Source of the DNA: Ochotona curzoniae | Taxonomy: Eukaryota; Chordata; Mammalia; Lagomorpha; Ochotonidae | Length of the DNA stretch: 64,000 nucleotides | Assembly: GCF_017591425.1 (NCBI RefSeq) | Contig: NW_024467119.1 | Location: forward strand, 80,096,894-80,160,893 | Direction of reading: 5' to 3' | Part shown: in pieces, positions 34,802 to 48,689 of the stretch | How positions within the stretch are numbered: the stretch's first letter is position 1 | How the letters are laid out: every line of letters begins with the position of its first letter | The notes under the pieces: generated by a model | Told to the model about the DNA's origin: nothing | Databases searched by the model: none | Seen by the model: the letters and a program-made list of their open reading frames with translations, nothing else | Made by a program: the position numbers and the translations under genes

Positions 34802-35002
<201 letters not shown>

Positions 35003-35382
35003 TCATCATACCCAGATAGGGAAGCCAATGTCTGGTCCTGCGGTGGGCAGCCCCTGGCTCTCTGAACCCTCACTGTTTCTAAGCAGGTTCAGACCTTGAA
35101 TCCATTTTCTGTAGCAACAGTGCTAGCATAGGGTGGAGATTTTCAGGCTATAGCCCGCTGAATCCCAAGTGGATGCAAAGCACGTTGCTAATTATAACAT
35201 CTAATCCACGCTCCACATTTAGGGCTCCTTTGGAAAACAGGGATTGTTTTAATTTGGGGTTGTAGTGCGGAGTTACATATGTCTGCCCATTGAGTCACCC
35301 TTCCCCTTCCTCTCCTGGAGATTCTGAGTCAGCCATCTGGAGTCAACCCAGGAGTCAGTGTTTTCTTTTTTGTTTGTTTCAC

Positions 35383-35701
35383 TGAAAGATTCATTTGTCC
35401 AAAAGGCAGAGAGATTGAGAAAGTGAGAGAGAGAGAGAGAGAGACTACGTTTTCTGCTTCACTCTCCAAATGTCTGCAAGAGGGTTTGGACTAAAGTGAA
35501 GCCAGGAGCCTGGAATATCATCCAGGTCTCCCATGCGGGTGGAAAAGGTCCAAACACCTGGAGGCTATGTTCCACTGCTTTCCCAGGTGCATTAGCAGGG
35601 AGCTGGACTGGAAGAGGAGCAGTCAGGACTCAAACTGGTCCTCATGTGGGATGCTGGTATTATAGACAGTGGGCAAACTCACTGCACCACAAGGATGGCC
35701 A
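35383..35701 (-). repeat. CSINE, reverse orientation
   Basis: From gaaagattcatttgtccaaa, through a (ga) run at 35424-35444, to actgcaccacaaggatggcc. Confidence 0.75.
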
Positions 35702-35867
35702 CAATTTCTTTTCTAATTCCCACATTCTTGATGGGAACACCCAGACTGTTAGAAGACAATGTCCTGAAACTTGGGGGCATCTGTATCTTCTAGTGCTATT
35801 AGGCTCCTGATGAAGCTTTCTTTAAAAAAAGTGTTCATTTTGTAATAGTTTAAAAAATATAAATGAA

Positions 35868-36160
35868 GGCTAGCAAGTGTGAAAGAGCACCAGCCATGCT
35901 GGCATCACACAGGAATGCTAGGTTTGAGCTCCACTTCCAATCCAGCTCCTTGCTAATATGCTTGCGCCCTTCCCCTCTCCTGTCCCATGGCAGACCTGGA
36001 TGGGGTTTCAGGCTCCTGGATTTGGTCTGGCCCAGCCGGGTCATTGTAGCCATTTGGAGAGTGAATTAAGAGATAGAGGATCTCTTCCCCTCCCCCGTCA
36101 CTGTTTCTCCTTTATTCTCAGTAGCTCTGCCTTTCAAATAAATAATTAAAAAAAAAAAGA
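35868..36160 (+). repeat. Old CSINE, forward orientation
   Basis: Head degenerate (tagcaagtgtgaaagagcac). Body cattgtagccatttggagag and tail ctttcaaataaataattaaa are clear. Confidence 0.7.
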
Positions 36161-36417
36161 TGTAAGGACAGCACAGAGAATGGCCAAAGCTAGTTTTATC
36201 TATTAGTATCATTATTACTGAGTTTGTTTTAAGGAATTGGCTCATGTGTTGTGGGGGCTGTCAAGTCAGAAATTAGTAGTGCTAGTCAGCAGGCTGCAAG
36301 CTGGCAAGACCTGACGATGCAGTCTTTAAGCAAAATCCCTTTTCTAGGAAGCACCAGCATTTTCTTCTAAGGCCTCTGATTGGCTAAAGGTATTTTCCAT
36401 TATTTAAATCTGAATGT

Positions 36418-36735
36418 TTGGAAGTGGATGGATAGCCTAGCGGATAAAGTGCTTGAATCCCACTTCAGTGGTACCTGACTTTGCTTCCCAACTCTAACTC
36501 CTGACTCCACATTTCTGCTAAGATAGGTGCTTGGAGGCAGCAGTGATGGGTCCAATAGCTGGGCTCCTGCCACCCACCCACACAGGAGATTTCAGTTGAA
36601 TTCTCAGTTCCCTGTTTGGGCCCTGGGGCCCAATGAAGGTCCTGCCAGTGAAGGCATCTGGGAAGGATCCTGTGATGGGAAGCTTTTGGCACCTCTTTGC
36701 CTTTAAAATATATAAAATTGACAAAAAAAAAAAGA
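36418..36735 (+). repeat. Old CSINE, forward orientation
   Basis: Head gtggatggatagcctagcgg, tail ctttaaaatatataaaattg and an A run. The 3' half is strongly diverged. Confidence 0.65.
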
Positions 36736-36849
36736 GGAAAAAATCAGTTGGCTGTGGATGTCAGGCATATCTATAAAATATCTTCACAGCAATATTTTGA
36801 GCAGTGGTTGACCAAATAAATGGAAAGTGTAGCCTAGGCAAGTTGACCC

Positions 36850-37360
36850 AAAATGTAACAACTCAGATTATGGACCCGTATCTGCACATACTTGTCTATT
36901 CACCTCCATCTCTTTGTTTATTGAACGATTTGTCTGTATCATTGTGGACTCAAAGCTATTGAATGCTTTGGCTTCTAACCCTATACTATTGCTACTACTG
37001 TTCTGTTGCTCCAGTTGCAGCTCTGGCCATTGGAGATCTTTTGGTTTGTTTCCATGTCTGTTTGACACATCCTCTCAGTGTTGGGTCCTTTCTTTTGCTT
37101 TTGGCACTTTGTTACTTTCTGACTGTGATTCTCTAAGATGAAAGTGGAAATTTCTTGCCCAGATCTCTAACCAGCCATTTCTTCAAGAAGCTCTGGTTTA
37201 TTTTATTGGAAAATAGGATTTGGATGCTGAATGTGCTTATGGCAATTGGGTGTCCCTGGTCCAGGGACCGCTAGCTGAGGAAATATATCTGTGTGTAATG
37301 ATACAGGTGGATACATATGCTACATGTATTTATTTGCATATACATATTTTAAAAATAGGA
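36850..37360 (-). mobile_element. Ancient L1M-type 3' fragment
   Basis: The + strand words gctctggccattggagatct, ccagccatttcttcaagaag and gaaatatatctgtgtgtaat follow an old mammalian L1M 3' region in order. Highly diverged. Confidence 0.5.
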
Positions 37361-37387
37361 ATTAGATAAGAGGAATTAAATGGGAAT

Positions 37388-37646
37388 TTAAAAAAGATTT
37401 ATTTATCTTGTTGAAAGGCAAATCTACAGAGAGATAGAGCCAGAACCAGAGAACCAGAGCAGAGCCAGGAGCTTCCTCCAGGTCTTCCACGTGGGTGCTG
37501 GGGCCCAAGGACCTGAGCCATCCTCCGCTGCTTCCCCAGACCACAAGCAGGGAGCTGGATGGGAAGTGGAGCAGTTGGGACTTGAACCAGCACCCTTATG
37601 GGACACTGGCACTGCAGGCACCTGCTATGCCACAGTGTTGGCCCGT
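37388..37646 (-). repeat. CSINE, reverse orientation, short
   Basis: From aaaaagatttatttatcttg to tatgccacagtgttggcccg, with an internal deletion in the purine-rich block. Confidence 0.8.
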
Positions 37647-37899
37647 CTCCAATGTTACCCCATTATTGTGTATATCCTTCTAGCCTGTCTGTCATCTCCC
37701 ACTCAGTGAGAAACGCAGCTTCCACTATCAGTCATCCACTGACATAGCTGTTCAATTTTGGGATACACATCTACTGAGGACAACAACTGCATTACCTAGA
37801 GTACAACGTTTATGTCTGGTTCACTGTACTTTTAGATTTGTAGTCATCACTCATTTCTAGTTATGGAGGTCAACATCTCCTGCCCAATCTATTCCTGTC

Positions 37900-38400
37900 C
37901 TCCTCCCCAACCTCCACCAGTGAGATTATTTCACACATATGTGATACAGTAAGAGTCTTTCATTCCCCTACTGTTCACATGTTAGCCTAAGATTTTCTGA
38001 CTTGCTAAGGGTCTTCACAGTTCACATCTATTAAGGTTCAGCCTTTCAACTGCCAAATTCCACAGATTTGGACAAATGCATGTTGTGCCAGGGATCCTCC
38101 ATGGAAGGACTATGCAGAACAGTTTCTCCACCATCAAAAACTTCTTGTGCTTCACCTGGCCGACCCTGCTCATTCTCTAACCTCCTGGTAACCACCGGTC
38201 ACATTAACATGCTCTACAGTTGTACTTTTCCAAACATCACCTAAAGGGAATCATGTAGAAGGAGGCCTTTTTGGACTGGTTCTATTCACTCAGCAATATG
38301 CATGTAAGATTCGTCAATGGTTTTGGATGGTCCAGTAGCTCATTCCTTTTTCCAGGGTGTTTGGTTTTGTCTACATAGCCCCACTCCTGGTGTGTAGACT
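37900..38400 (-). mobile_element. Ancient L1M-type 3' fragment
   Basis: The phrases gtacttttccaaacatcacc, actcagcaatatgcatgtaa and tagctcattcctttttccag follow the 3' UTR of old L1 elements read in reverse. No coding capacity. Confidence 0.5.
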
Positions 38401-39118
38401 TAGGGACTGGCATGGGGATAGAGGTTGCTTTTTGCTACTTTCTAACCTCAATAACAAGCACATGTACATGTGTGCACACAGGTCTGAGTATAGATACACA
38501 CTCATTCTATTAGTGTAAGTCACTGGTGGCTAAGCCAATGTGATTTCTATAGATTGGTAGCTGGCATAATGATGACAGAGAGTGACAAGATGTTTCTGAC
38601 TGGTGGGGTGGGATGAGGTGGGAAGTCTGCAGGGAGTTGGTGCTGAAAGAGTCAACTGCCTCAACTAGAGGCAGTCTCCACTGGAGAAGAGGACACATTC
38701 AACCCTTCTCTTTTGCTGCTGTTCAGAAGAAAGAACAAAGCTTTGGAGATTGTCTAGAGTACATGTCGTCTGGTTCTAGTTGGAGTAGTAGAGTTCCTAC
38801 CTAGGAGAGTCTTAAACCTTATAAGAAAAGCAGTTGTCCCCTTGGATGAAACATAGCAAGGGCATGCCAAAGGCAGAAGGACAAGAGTATTCACAGAGCC
38901 TGTGATGGAAGGAAAGAATGATGAAGTCAAGGTCATGCCTGCCCTGCTCCAGGAATGGAGAGAGGAAGTTCACTCTTCCCTTGCTCTTTGTACCTGTTTC
39001 TCTACTTCCTATTTGAGGGTGCACCAAGATGCAGGTAGAGGACAGGAGGCTGAATTCCTAAAGTGGATGGGTTCATCGTTCCTGGAGACCTTGGTTGTAA
39101 TGCCACAGATGAATGTTC

Positions 39119-39119
<1 letters not shown>

Positions 39120-39154
<35 letters not shown>

Positions 39155-39355
39155 GATATCTATATCTATCTATATATATCTATCTATCTTCTATAGATAT
39201 CTATGTAGATATCTGTCTCTATAGATCTATCTGTATCGATCTATATTTGTATCTATCTAGATATCTATCTCTATCTATCTCTATATCTATATATCTATCT
39301 ATATCTAGATATCTTTCTATCTATAGATATATAGATATATAGATATATAGATATA
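39120..39355 (+). repeat. (TATC)n compound microsatellite
   Basis: About 235 bases of tatc/tatctatc units mixed with atag complements, so both GATA and TATC words occur and parts are self-complementary (about 39310-39352). Frames give Tyr-Leu-Ser-Ile repeats, not a gene. It lies in an RNF175 intron. Confidence 0.95.
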
Positions 39356-39877
39356 TCTGGAATCCATCTCACTGAAAGGATATGTCTAGTGTTAACTTTA
39401 ATTTTCAAACTGCTTTAAAAATCACACAATTTTTAATTTTCTTTTATAAAAGGCCAGACACAGTACACACAGTCCATTTAGCATACTTTTTATATTTCCT
39501 GCTCTTTTAGATGCTACCTATGAGAACCAATTTTCATGAAAACTATACCCTGTGCACTGTTGATTCTGGAGTGTTTAAGTAGCACTGGGTAGGACTTATA
39601 TTTCCATTAGGCAGAATTTTTGGAAGAAATAGAGGGGCTTTGTTCTGATTGGCCTTTGATTAATCTTTTAAATGTTGGAAGTTAGAATATGCTAGCTCTG
39701 ATGACCCAGATAAGTAGTAACATATTTTATTTATAAGGATGCCTCACTCCCAACCTCAACTATTCCATAGAAGAAATGTATCTTCCATTAGTTACCAAGA
39801 ACATTTTTGATACAAGAAGAATCCAGGGTCTTACTAGGTTGGAAGGACCAAGACAGGACTGAAGAGAACAATCATCA

Positions 39878-40222
<345 letters not shown>

Positions 40223-40354
40223 TTATTTAGTTTTTTTTTTTTTGTTGTCTCATATGGAAGAATGAGAAATTCTCCAGTTTCCTCAAATGGCACCATTCAA
40301 TGTCAGTTGGCAGGGGAATTATTCAGTGCTCTGCTCTTACATGTGAAGGATGCA

Positions 40355-40820
40355 CACTAAAACCTCCAGTGGATGCCTGAAACTGGGGATAGTACCAAAC
40401 CTTACATGTGTCATGCTTGTTCCTATGCATACATCCTTATGAAACAGCTTAAGTAGAACCTAGGCAAAGTGAAATTTTAATAATAGTAACAGAAAGAGAA
40501 CAATTACAAGAACATACTGCAATACAAGCTTGCATTTTAGGGTCTATATTAAGTAAAGTAAGGGTTGCTTGAACATAGACACTGCACTGACGTGAAGTCA
40601 GTCTGGGAAGAGAGATGGCTGTTTACAGGCAGGCAGTGTATACAGTGTGGATACGCTGGCAAGGAAGATGGCTCATGTCCTGTCGGGATAGGGCAGGACA
40701 GTACCAGATTGTAATGCATTACTCACAACGGTGCATCATGTGAGACTTACTATTTCTGGAATTTTCCATTTTGTAGTTTTGGATGGTTGACCATGAGTAA
40801 CTAAAGCTGCAGAAAGCAGA
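40355..40820 (+). mobile_element. Tigger-like DNA transposon remnant
   Basis: One end reads cagtggatgcctgaaactgg, ggatagtaccaaacc; the other reads gatggttgaccatgagtaac, ctaaagctgcagaaagc. Together they resemble the paired ends of internally deleted TcMar-Tigger elements. Consensus recalled, not searched. Confidence 0.55.
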
Positions 40821-40889
40821 ACTGGGGCCAGGAAAGGCTACTGGAGTCTCTGAATCCCTCTCAGGACAGCAGTGCTTAGATAAGCTGAT

Positions 40890-41140
40890 CTCAAGCAGCG
40901 GTTTCAAGGTTGGTTGCACACAGAAAGATGTGGGCAGCTTGTAAAAATCCCCATCTCCAGGCCACACCCATCATGATGATGTCAGTGGCTGTAGTAAAGG
41001 GACCTGGATAGCTGGATAGCCAGCAATTTTGAAGCATCCCTGACCCCAGATAACCCTACCGGGCAGCTAACATTCAGAACCACCGGGGCAGTGCTTCCCA
41101 GCCTTAACAAGCATAGAGTACAATTGCCTGGGAAGACTTA
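40890..41140 (+). mobile_element. MER5-like (hAT-Charlie) remnants
   Basis: Two phrases with the MER5-style start are seen: gcggtttcaaggttggttgc followed by ccatctccaggccacaccc, and gcagtgcttcccagccttaa followed by caattgcctggg. They may be two adjacent short elements. Confidence 0.5.
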
Positions 41141-41229
41141 AATGCTTGATCTAGGAGGTGTTTTTGTCAGGTGCGTCCACTTCTCATCAGAAGTGACTGG
41201 ACACTCTGCTTCAATTGTCCAGCATGCTT

Positions 41230-41533
41230 TTAACAATTTATTTGTTTTATTGCAAAGTCAGATATACAGAGGAGGAGAGACAGCGAGAAAGATCTTCAGT
41301 CCAATGATTCGCTCCATAAGTGATCGCCACAGCCAGATCTGAGCCGTTCCAAAGCCAGGAGCCTAGAGCCTGGCTCTGGGTGCAGGGTACCAAGGCTCTG
41401 GGCCATCCTTGACTGCTTTCCCAGGCCACAAGCAAGGAGCTAGATGGGAAACGGGGCCACTGGGATTAGAACCGGTGCCCATATGGAATCCCAGTGTGTG
41501 CAAGGTGAGGACTTTAGGCCACCATGCCAGGTC
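41230..41533 (-). mobile_element. CSINE, reverse orientation
   Basis: From ttaacaatttatttgtttta to caccatgccaggtcc. It is flanked by the imperfect repeat ccagcatgcttt at about 41219 and 41535, a probable TSD. Confidence 0.85.
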
Positions 41534-42385
41534 CCCAGCATGCTTTAAATATTTGATCCTACCTAAGAAATATTTGACATGGAGATCATCATCCCCTGAC
41601 TTTTGCATGTAAAAACATGGAGTGTTATACAATTTGCACAAATCCAAACCAGGAATGAAAGCTCAAATTTGAGGTCACCTTGCCACCACTGTCATGTTTT
41701 CATGGAGGAATGATTTGCAAGTTTGTGACAATGCTTTGCCTTATGTTAGGACCTCTACAAAGTCAGAACTGATTCTCAGTCATTTGGTTGGTTATGGTAT
41801 TTGTCAGAGAGTCTTAGAAACCAGCATTGGTGTGCTGAGTTTGACCATTTTGGGGGCAAGGAGGAGGGTGTGAGAAGAGTGGAATATCCCATCTCTGGAG
41901 CCTTCCTCTTATAATTGTGCAGCTTATTTTTGTGCTGTTAATCTGAGGAGGAAGTGGTGAAGGCAGACAGCTTTATAGACTTAGAAGATATGGAATCTTT
42001 GGAATCAACAACAGGGGATACTAACATGTTCCTGCATATTTTTGAGAATTAGGACAGTGGGGGCTGAAGATTACTGTTCCCTCCAGGTCTAGGGCAGTGT
42101 ATGTTCCTAATCTACTAAAGAACAGCACAGTGACACACTTGTGGCTCTATAGGAAAGAACTGTAATACAGTGACAACAACGAGGAGTAAGAAATAGTTCC
42201 TGCTTAGCCTGGGGGTGGTGTTCTTGATACGCCTCCTGGTAGAATTCATGGATAAGGCTGTTAAATCCTTGTCAGGTAATAGTCTTGGAAAACTATAGTC
42301 CCAAGTGATTTTGTTAACATTTTATAGCTACCTACACCCGTGTAAATAAGGTATGATAAACAGATGCTATAGAGACATGAACAGG

Positions 42386-42709
42386 GCCAAGTGTGATAGC
42401 CTAGTGGCTAAAGCCCTCACCTTGCACATGCCAGTATCCCATATGGGCACTGGTTCTAATCCTAGCTGTTCCATTTTCCATCCAGCTCGCTGCTTGTGAC
42501 CTGGGAAAGCAGTCGAGGAGAGCCCAGAACCTTGGGACCCTGCACCCACATCGGAGACCCAGAAGAAGCTCCTGGCTCTTCGTTTTGGATCGACTCAGTT
42601 CTGGCCATTGTGGCCACTTGGGGAGTGAATCAGCAGATGGAAGATCTTTCTGTCTGTCTCTCCTTCTTTCTGTAAATGTGACTTTTCAATAAAAATAAAG
42701 TTTTAAAAA
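42386..42709 (+). mobile_element. CSINE, forward orientation
   Basis: Head gggccaagtgtgatagccta, tail aataaaaataaagttttaaa. The flanking words gacatgaacag and gacatgaatag form a one-mismatch TSD. Confidence 0.88.
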
Positions 42710-43269
42710 GACATGAATAGTGTCTTTTAAACTTGCGATAGTAGATCTGTCCAATGACCTATGCTTTTCCTACTAGAAAACAGGAGGAATTCCCTCTCCC
42801 AAGGCTACTTCTGCATCTGCTCACCTTCCTTAGCTTCCAAGTCCATTGCTGCTGATTTGTTCTTCTATTTTGTTATGTTCCCAAAGATCCAGAGGAGCTT
42901 CAGTGGAGGAGACCTGGGAGATTGTTCTTGGAGCTGTTTTTTTTGGTAGTTGTGTGCCCTGTGGCCAGAACCCTGGGCAGCTTCTCCAGGCTCTGCTCTG
43001 CGACTCACATTCACAACAGGTTTTTGCACACTCCCCCTGGACAGGAGCACATTCTGGGACACAGGTACGAGTTCCCCAGTTTCTGTTTGTCTTCCCAAGA
43101 CTTTTTGAATTGCTACCCTATTAATTATCTTTCAGCAACTACCCGTCCCCCACAAGTCCCTGTTCTTAGTTCTCGCCTATTCTGTCTGTCCCCAACAAAA
43201 AGGGTTTTCATGGAAACCAGAAATAACATTCTAGGAAGGAATACTTCCAATGGAGGTGTAGCCACAAAT

Positions 43270-43465
43270 ACTTGGTGATGCAGCGCACAGCGATGTCCCT
43301 GTCCGTGTGACACTGCGTGTAAGATGGTGGTCCCTGAAGATCATACTGCCTAGTGGCGTCGTAGCCCTCTTGGTTTGCTAGTGTCCACATTGTGATGTTT
43401 ATCACAATGATGAGATTGTTTCATCATGCATTTCTCAGAACCAACCCATGACACTGAATCACGAT
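43270..43465. mobile_element. DNA-transposon remnant (MER/Tigger-type)
   Basis: gtaagatggtggtccctgaa, catactgcctagtggcgtcg and tgcatttctcagaaccaacc appear as the two ends of a known internally deleted mammalian DNA transposon, joined across a large deletion. The family name is uncertain. Confidence 0.45.
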
Positions 43466-44049
43466 TTTACATATTCTTCTAGTTACTTTAGAAAAGTAGA
43501 ATTGAACAGATGAAACACTCATCATTTCCTATAAAATACTATCATTTCCTGACGTTATCAATATGAAATGCTTTTCAAACTGTATTTAAAATGCTATGTG
43601 TATTTTGCACTTATTTCATCTTTTAAGTCTCAGGAGTCGCAAGGAGCTGAAAGCTGCTTGGAAATTATAGCTCTAGAAATTTTAAGAAAAAAAGATACAC
43701 AGACTGTTTGGAACCTGCATAATTTTGTGGAAGGGAAATTTGAAGTCCAGTAAGAATTATGGCCTCACAATGATAGGTTTGCTTTCACTGGCGACATTTA
43801 AAGTAGGGTCAAGTAGAGATTCTCTTTGTAGCTTCTAAATTATACACTTATTCTGCAGGATGCTCCTCTCTTAATTTTCTGCTGATTTTCTCCAATGGTG
43901 AGCGTGTGGATAGCTGCTTTTAAAAACCTGACATATAGAGAGTTAGAGGGTTGGATACTTCCAGATAGAGAAATGAGGTGAGGGGACCAGGTGAGTGTTC
44001 CCAGCAAGTAAGTGCATAAAGACACGAATAACTTAATGGAACATACTTA

Positions 44050-44250
<201 letters not shown>

Positions 44251-45227
44251 TCATTCCCATACCCACCATACTGAACTGCATACACTTGTGAGTTAAACTC
44301 AAGAATAACCTCAAGGTTGGACACAATGGCAACAAATGAGATAACACTGAGTATCATGGTCATGTTTACATGTGTATTTGATCTAGGCTTCCCTGTAAAA
44401 ATGGCCTCCAGGACTGATTACTCTCCCTGGGGTATTACCTCCAGGACCTTGGGTTAACCTACAGTGACTTCAGCAGGAGTGCCTTGTAGACAAGCAAAAG
44501 ATAAAAAGTGAGGAGAAGACAACTCGAGGTCCCCACTAGGAGTCCCTCTTCCCTTCTGCTAGGCTGCCCCTCCCCAGCATGGTTATCACCTCTCAGGACC
44601 CAGCCCTTGGCCCAGCTCCTTGCTACCCATAAAATACCTCTTCCTGGCCCTAGGGAGGAGGCTCATTTCCTTGTGCTGGATGGATGGGTTCTTTGTGAAA
44701 CCCAGCACTTGCAGTGTCTCAGTGGAGATGAGGTTGGGAGGTGGGAGTGGAGAGGATCCAGAAGGAGCCCCTTTCTTTATCCTGCTTGCTTCCTCCTTCA
44801 CTGGCAACCAAGGCCCCTAGACAAACTGCAGAAGGGCCCATGTGGCTGTTTCACTGCTGTGAGGATGCGAGAAGAGGAGGGGGATGTTTAGTTCCATTTC
44901 TGGCAGGGCCACATGAGAAGCCCATAGGAGCAGGAGGTGGTGGAGAAGAAGCTGGAGCAAGAGCTCAACACAGCATGAGGCTCCATTTTCCCCTTGACCA
45001 TTCCTCTCATATCCTCTTGAAACCTCATCTCTTACCTGTCAACCCAACTTACTCTCAGACTCTCACCGCAGAAATTTGCCTCCAGCCTCCTATCCTCACT
45101 CTCTGAGCTCTGTCCTGCCCTCTCGCCTTCCCCAGCTTGCTCCCTGTTAGGGCCAGTACACACAGAGCTTTAGTTCTGTGGCATTACTGATGCAATACTT
45201 CAGTACTGTCTCATTTTAGACTTTACA

Positions 45228-45485
45228 AAATTTCCTTGAAACAGAGAGAAACAGAGAGAGAGAGAGAGAAATTTTTCCATCCACTGGCTTATTTCCCAAA
45301 TGTCTGCAACATCCAGGACTAAGCCATGCTGATCTGGGAGCCTGGAACTGTAACCGGGTCTCCCACATGAGTGGCAGGGACACAAACACCTGAGCCTTTA
45401 CCTGCTGCTTCTCAGGGTGTGCATTAGCAGGAATTTGGAACCTGAAGCAGAGCCAGCACTCAAACCAAGGCCCCCCCATTCATGG
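45228..45485 (-). repeat. CSINE, reverse orientation, tail-truncated
   Basis: Begins in aaacagagagaaacagagag with a long (ga) run and includes cgggtctcccacatgagtgg and tgcattagcaggaatttgg. The head end stops at ccaaggcccccc. Confidence 0.7.
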
Positions 45486-46040
45486 AATGTGAGTCTCAAG
45501 AGACACCTTGATGTCCGTGTTAAATGCCCACCCTTTAATGTTATTCGAAAAGATGCTCTATTTTATGGAGTTCCCGCCATAAGGGGCCTTGTAATTTTGG
45601 AATGGAGGGGAGAGTTTCTGGGTAGCCTGAGAAATGAGCAGTCATTTTTGTCATTTCTATGGGGGAGATTCTTTCTCCTCTCAAAGCAAACTGACAAACA
45701 AGAGTCTCGTGGCTAGCACCTGCTCCACACAGGTACGTTGCACCCCTGTTGGCTATGCATAGTCAGACACCTGTGTGGGTACCTAAAATGGCTTAAGTGA
45801 CCATGAGGTTGTGTCACTTGTAAAGGGGGCTAGAGAGGGCTCTTCTGCTCCACTGACTCTTGAGCTATCAGATTTCCCCATTGGCCAGTGCCCAGCAGTT
45901 TGGATCACTGCCCAGTGCAGCCAGATCCGAGTGGAAACGTCTGCTCCTGAAAGGGGGAGATGATGGGGAAAGAGGCAAGTCATGAGCAGGTTTCCATGCC
46001 CGGATCTCCAACACCAGCCAGCACCGGAGTGTGCATGATT

Positions 46041-46092
46041 TGATCTCAGTACTCAGTGTACCGCCTTGATCTCAGTACTCAGTATACCGCCT
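46041..46092 (+). repeat. 26-base tandem duplication
   Basis: tgatctcagtactcagtgta plus ccgcct is followed directly by a second copy with one change (g to a). A recent slippage or local duplication in an RNF175 intron. Confidence 0.95.
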
Positions 46093-46239
46093 TGAAGGGC
46101 ACCTCTCAGCCCTGGAGATGTCTCAGTGCTAACAACTTTTGAAACCGTATGTCTTCCCTGTGCAAAGTGGTCTGTTGATTTAAGGAAGCCACCACAGCAT
46201 TACAGCCTACTCCTCTCAGACTGAAATTCTGGACTGTGC

Positions 46240-46400
46240 CTATGGGACCTCAGGCAGCTTCCTTGGCACTCTTTCCTGCAATTGTCTCATTTATGACATG
46301 AAGGTGATGGCACCAGCAACTCAAGTTGTTCTAGAGATGATGTGAGAGAATGCAGTGATGCTTAAGAGAGTTGGCACATTCAGTGTTTAATGTGTCGCAT
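46240..46400 (+). repeat. MIR SINE remnant
   Basis: Order gggacctcaggcagcttcct, caattgtctcatttatgaca, tgaaggtgatggcaccagca follows the MIR core (loss of water-tight similarity is expected for its age). Confidence 0.5.
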
Positions 46401-46714
46401 CACTCTTATGGACGTGTTAGAATTTCCATGTCTTAGTCTATGAACTTCCTTGCTCCTCAGGTATACACTGGAAGGCATATGAGCAAGACACAGAATTGCA
46501 CTTCTCCTTCAGAGAAGCTTCCGAGGAGAGAACTTGGCCTTGGTTGAACTGATCTGGGTCAAGCCCAGCTCTTTGTGGCCAGCGTGTGGCCTGTTTCCTT
46601 GAACCTGAACTTCATTACTTGCAGCCAACCCAACTGTAGTGAGAGGAAATTCACTTCCCCTTCTCTGTCCCACAGCATGGACTCCCACCAATGGAAAGAT
46701 TAGTTGTTCTTTTT

Positions 46715-47001
46715 TCATTATTTATTTTCATTTTATTTTGAAAACTAAACAGATGGAGGCCTTGTACCTCCTGGTTCCAACTCCAAATGATTGCAAAAGC
46801 AAGGTCTGGGCCAGGCTGAAGTCAGGAGCCAGAAGTTTAATCTTGGTCTCTCAGTGAGTGGCAGGGACTCAAGCACTTGAGAAACCACCTGCTGCCCCCC
46901 TGGTTATGTGTTCGCAGGAAGCTGGAATTGGAAGCAGAGCCACAATATGGGTTATGGGCAAACCAAACAACATCTTAACTGCTGTGCAAATGCCTGCCCC
47001 C
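46715..47001 (-). repeat. Old CSINE, reverse orientation
   Basis: Tail side attatttattttcattttat, body ggtctgggccaggctgaagt, head side gcaaatgcctgcccc. Confidence 0.75.
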
Positions 47002-47599
47002 ACAACTGGGCTTTCAATGGAGTTGTTGGTGGCAGAGACCCCTCTCTGGGACTTGTCTTCTGTGTTGATGTCCAACATTCCTAGCCTGAAATGAAATTCT
47101 CTGTTTCCAAATGGGAGACTGCAAAGACACAACTCATATAGAATATGATGATAAAGCAAAGATTCAATGAAGTTCCTGGGGCGTTCTGGTCTCCAGTCCT
47201 TGCATTATGATTGCTTTTCTAGAGGCCCCATTAACTGTGCCAGCAGTGGAGTGTGTGTGACGCTCTCAGCTGAGCCACTTGGCTTTGAGAGCATCTTGGA
47301 GGGCTCAGGGCTGTGTGGGTGGGGAGAAGCTGAGGTGGCTGGGTGGGAGGCGTGAGACAGAAGGCACCACAGCCTCCAGAGATAGTCAGCCATGGAAGGT
47401 AAAGAGGCAGTGTGGGGGGGTTTCTTATAACGCTGTTCCACTGCCCAGAGCAAGCTGGTGTGTGCAGTCCAGCTGTAGTCAGCTAGCATCAGCCACTGGT
47501 GGTAGAAAGGAGCCATTCTCATAGGAATACATCCAGGGATAGCAAAAAGAGCATTGAGATGTGCCCAAAACAAGCTACCCTTCCCAATCCGACATAACT

Positions 47600-47783
47600 C
47601 ACACATTGTGCCCCGTGCCCATGTCTCTCACGTGGAGGACACAGAGGGAAGTTCCAAGCTCTTGGCTTCAGCCCGGCCCAGTACTGGCAATTGTAACAAT
47701 TTAGGGAGTGAACCAGTAGATAGAAGATTTCTCTCTTCCACTGCCTGCCCCCTGCCTTTCAAAATAAGATTTTAAAATCTAGG
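47600..47783 (+). repeat. CSINE 3' half, forward orientation
   Basis: Starts within the element (gtgcccatgtctctcacgtg), continues agggagtgaaccagtagata and ends cctttcaaaataagatttta. The tRNA-like head is absent. Confidence 0.7.
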
Positions 47784-48434
47784 AGAAAATGGCTGGATAA
47801 TCATAAAAGAATTTCATAGAAGTTCATGGCTTGTTCTCTAAAGCAATCAATGTTTGAAATTGTCATATTGCTGTCTTACACGCTTCCTCTCCTTTCTGTT
47901 GATCGCGATGGGGCTTGGGATCCAGCCCCTGGAACAAGGACAGCAATAGTTGGCATGTTACGAGATGAGATGTACTTTGAGTCGATTTGTGATGGACAAC
48001 CTCAAGACATTGTCAGGTGATTAATGTGATCATTAGGACAGGAAAGCCTCAACAATTATGAGAGCAATAAGTTGTCCTTTACTTGACAATTTATTAGATA
48101 TTGGTGAGCTGAAACAAGCTTTCAACTCTTGCTCTATCTTAAAATATGGATGGCACAACTCAGAGGGTGAATAAAATTCTGTGCTAATAATAAACATGCA
48201 AATAGGGCTCTAGAAATTCTAAATGATAGTTTCACTTCTCTTCTGCATGCCTTTAACCAGTTGGTACCTGCAGGAATAAATTCTACAGATGTGTCTACAT
48301 TGCCATTAAATTACAAGTGGTGACCAACAGCTGTCCAGTTGATCTCCACATAATTTCCCCCATAGTAAAGAAAGTACAACACCCCCAAACCCTCCCCACA
48401 GAAATGGAAATCAAATATACTTTTCAATGTTTCA

Positions 48435-48632
<198 letters not shown>

Positions 48633-48689
48633 TCAGAGAAAGGGACAGGAAGTCTTTTAATGACTGTTCCTGAATGGTGCTTCTGTTAT

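Noticed and set aside
38902..39342. 146-codon + frame ending in Tyr-Leu-Ser-Ile repeats
   Set aside because: Its second half is the TATC array and its first half has no family resemblance or splice context.
46041..46092. CRISPR-like or satellite repeat
   Set aside because: Only two abutting copies without spacers; a simple tandem duplication in mammalian DNA.
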